This document shows positions 14,765-16,656 of a DNA stretch of 16,656 nt, in pieces. The notes under the pieces are model-generated. The model saw only the letters and a program-made list of their open reading frames with translations. It was not told the origin of the DNA and did not search any database. The DNA comes from an uncultured Actinomycetes bacterium (GTDB taxonomy: Bacteria; Actinomycetota; Acidimicrobiia; Acidimicrobiales; Acidimicrobilacustridaceae). Both the position numbers and the translations under genes were made by a program. Each line of letters begins with the position of its first letter. Positions within the stretch are counted from its first letter, which is position 1. The stretch is taken from positions 1 through 16,656 of the forward strand of contig CAMFLJ010000039.1 of the NCBI GenBank assembly GCA_945957335.1, written 5' to 3'.

Positions 14765-16462
14765 GTGACGACCACGAGCGCGCCCGCTGCCACCTCGCGC
14801 CGTCTGCCCCGATGGTCGGTCGTGGTGCTCGCCGGGCTCGCCCTCCTCCTGGCCTACGTCGCCCTCTCGTTCGTCAACGACGACCGCGGCACCCTCAGCA
14901 CCGACGTCGGAGGGAAGACGGCCACGCTCCGGGTGATGGAGGCGACGGGCAGCTGGACGCCACAGGTCGGCTACTGGGCGACGCAGTGGGACCCGACGGC
15001 CGCCGACCACGGCCTCTACTACACGACCGTCATCGACGGTCACGCCGTCAACGTGACGTCGTTGCCCGTGATGGTGCTGGCCGAGCCGTTCTTCCGGGTC
15101 GCCGGCTACCGGGGCGCGCTGATCTGGTCGATGGTCGGGGCGGTCGCCTGCGCGTTCGCGGCGCGCGCCCTCGCCGCTCGGGCCGGCGCCGACGAGCGGC
15201 GCGCCTGGCTGGCCTTCGTCGTCGTCGGCGTGGCGTCGCCGGTGCTGCTCTACGCGCTCGACCTCTGGGAGCACGCTCCCGGTCTGGCGCTCATGGCGTG
15301 GGGCGTCGTCGCCGCCGTCGACGCCGCCGCCGGCCGGTCGCGCTGGTTGGGGCTGGCCTCGGGGCTGGCCTTCGGCGCCGCCTTCTCGATGCGCACCGAG
15401 GCCGCGGTCTACGGCTTCGTCGCCGTGGGGCTGGCCTGCCTGCTGCTGTGGCGCCGCCGTGGGCTGGTCGCCGCGCTCGTCGTCGGCGTGCTCGGGGCGG
15501 TCGGTTTCGTCGCGATGTTCCTCGCCAACTCGGCGCTCGAGGTGGCGTTGCTCGGTGGCTCCCTGCGCGCAGGCCGATCCTCGGGCGCGGCGTCGGGCGG
15601 TGGATCGGAGCTGGCGATCCGCGCCAAGGAGGCCGTGGCCACCACCGCCGGGCTGTTCCCGAGCACCGAGCCGGGGATGCTGGCCCTCGGGCTGCTCGCC
15701 GTGGCCCTGCTGGCGCTCGCGGTCTGGCGGGCCAGCGGCACCGGCGACCGGGCCATCGCCCGGATCGCGTTCGGGGGCGCGGTCGCGCTCTTCCTCCTGC
15801 GGGCGGTCGACGGGCTCGGCTTCGTGCCCGGCCTGGTGGCCACCGCACCGTTCGCCGTCGTGGGCGCGCTGCTGGTGTGGCGGGCCGGCGTCGAGCGGGC
15901 CGGCCGCGACGCCGTGGTCATGGCGCTGGTGGCTCTGCCCCTCGTGTGGATCTTCCAGTACAGCGGGGGAGCGGTGCCGCAGTGGGGTGGCCGCTACGTC
16001 CTGACCTCGATGCTCGTGCTCACCGCCGTGGGCGTCGGGGTGTCCGGCCTGATCGACAAGTGGCTGCAGGTCGGGCTCGTCGCGCTCAGCGCCGCGGTGG
16101 CGGTGTTCGGGCTGGCGTGGATGTCGCACCGCACCCACGAGATCGGCCGCGCCGCCACGACGGTCGCGGCCATCGACGTGCCGGTCGTGTCGGCCCAGGA
16201 CTTCTGGCTCCGCGAGCTGGGCGCGGTCTACGACGCGGACACCCCGTGGCTCAGCGTGGCCGGGCAGTCCCGGGTGCCCGACGCGGCGGCGATCGTCGCC
16301 CAGTCCGGCTCTCCGGCGTTCGACCTGCTCTGGATCCCGTCCGAGCCCGACCAGGCGCCGCCCGAGGTGCCCGGCTGGTACAGCGGGGGCGAGGATCGCA
16401 CCGAGACCTGGCTCGGCGTCGACTTCCGCCTGACCCGCTACCTGCAGCAGAAGGACGGCTGA
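14765..16462 (+). CDS. Large polytopic membrane protein, GT-C-like, function unknown
   Basis: This 565-residue protein has a short polar N-terminus, a first membrane helix (about 18-37), and a large outside loop with LSTDVGGKTATLRVME, YWATQWDP and LYYTTVIDGHAVNVTSLP. About ten hydrophobic segments follow, then a C-terminal soluble domain of about 120 residues. Asp and His residues in the first loop and the LDLWEHAPGLALMAWG segment resemble uncharacterised actinobacterial membrane glycosyltransferase-like proteins, but no defined active site can be named. GTG 14765 is preferred for the leaderless promoter arrangement; an in-frame GTG at 14738 is the alternative. It stands alone between uvrB and uvrA and has no evident link to repair. 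Confidence 0.75.
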   Translation: MTTTSAPAATSRRLPRWSVVVLAGLALLLAYVALSFVNDDRGTLSTDVGGKTATLRVMEATGSWTPQVGYWATQWDPTAADHGLYYTTVIDGHAVNVTSLPVMVLAEPFFRVAGYRGALIWSMVGAVACAFAARALAARAGADERRAWLAFVVVGVASPVLLYALDLWEHAPGLALMAWGVVAAVDAAAGRSRWLGLASGLAFGAAFSMRTEAAVYGFVAVGLACLLLWRRRGLVAALVVGVLGAVGFVAMFLANSALEVALLGGSLRAGRSSGAASGGGSELAIRAKEAVATTAGLFPSTEPGMLALGLLAVALLALAVWRASGTGDRAIARIAFGGAVALFLLRAVDGLGFVPGLVATAPFAVVGALLVWRAGVERAGRDAVVMALVALPLVWIFQYSGGAVPQWGGRYVLTSMLVLTAVGVGVSGLIDKWLQVGLVALSAAVAVFGLAWMSHRTHEIGRAATTVAAIDVPVVSAQDFWLRELGAVYDADTPWLSVAGQSRVPDAAAIVAQSGSPAFDLLWIPSEPDQAPPEVPGWYSGGEDRTETWLGVDFRLTRYLQQKDG

Positions 16463-16467
16463 GCCTT

Positions 16468-16481
16468 CGAACGTCCGTTCG
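16468..16481 (+). promoter_or_regulatory. LexA (SOS) box of uvrA
   Basis: CGAACGTCCGTTCG is a perfect match to the actinobacterial LexA operator CGAAC-N4-GTTCG. It begins six bases after the upstream stop codon and ends 30 bases before the uvrA start, overlapping the expected -35 region. LexA bound here would block transcription until DNA damage. Confidence 0.85.
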
Positions 16482-16499
16482 TGAGGTTGGGGGCACCGA

Positions 16500-16505
16500 T
16501 ATGCT
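16500..16505 (+). promoter_or_regulatory. Probable -10 element of uvrA
   Basis: TATGCT fits TANNNT and lies at -12 to -7 relative to GTG 16512, so the uvrA message is probably leaderless. The hexamer sits inside a GGCAC-N9-GTGCC inverted repeat (16492-16510), whose significance is unclear. Confidence 0.55.
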
Positions 16506-16511
16506 GTGCCG

Positions 16512-16656
16512 GTGGATCAGCTCGTCATCCGTGGTGCCCGTGAGCACAACCTGCGCAACATCTCCATCGAGCTCCCTCGCGACAAGCTGATCGTCTTCAC
16601 CGGGCTGTCCGGGTCGGGCAAGTCGTCGCTCGCGTTCGACACCATCTACGCCGAGG
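16512..16656 (+). CDS. uvrA: Excinuclease ABC subunit A (3' partial)
   Basis: The first 48 codons of UvrA are present. UvrA is the damage-recognition ATPase that loads UvrB in nucleotide excision repair. The N-terminus contains IRGAREHNLRNISIELPRDK, the first Walker A motif GLSGSGKS and the SLAFDTIYAE stretch that is nearly invariant in UvrA. The start is GTG 16512 with no Shine-Dalgarno sequence but a -10 element immediately upstream. Expression is likely under LexA control through the box at 16468-16481. The rest of the gene lies beyond the window. Confidence 0.96.
   Translation, partial: MDQLVIRGAREHNLRNISIELPRDKLIVFTGLSGSGKSSLAFDTIYAE

Overview
The window is high-GC DNA with densely packed genes, GTG starts, several probably leaderless genes, a Tad/Flp pilus locus and a decaprenylphosphoryl-arabinose (DPA) gene trio. 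This points to an actinobacterium. The mix of Tad genes, DPA genes and leaderless transcription without visible mycolate genes suggests an Acidimicrobiia-like lineage; that placement is inference, since no rRNA or marker tree is available here.

Layout. (1) Positions 1-2989, plus strand: the end of tadB, tadC and a polytopic membrane protein in one tight run. These are the inner-membrane platform of a Tad pilus plus an unknown. (2) Positions 3000-4746: a G-rich 9-bp repeat and a hairpin, then five short Flp prepilin genes on the minus strand. Four have a strong hairpin downstream and one a weaker one. Three share an 18-bp motif about 100-120 bp before their start codons. (3) Positions 4880-7401, minus: a NarL-type response regulator and its GAF-containing sensor kinase, overlapping by ATGA, directly upstream of the pilin array. 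(4) Positions 7485-8105, plus: coaE. (5) Positions 8110-11159, minus: dprE2, the UbiA-type phosphoribosyltransferase and dprE1, a compact three-gene operon making DPA. (6) Positions 11254-16462, plus: a GT-C-like membrane protein, uvrB, another GT-C-like membrane protein, then the start of uvrA at the window edge.

How they work together. TadB/TadC and the Flp pilins belong to one pilus system, and the adjacent two-component system is a candidate regulator. The DPA operon makes a lipid-linked arabinose donor. The GT-C-like protein transcribed divergently from it is a candidate user of such a donor. UvrB and UvrA are nucleotide excision repair proteins. uvrA has a perfect actinobacterial LexA box, while uvrB has a motif resembling the RecA-independent (PafBC-type) damage promoter. 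No tRNA, rRNA, insertion sequence, phage gene or CRISPR array was seen.
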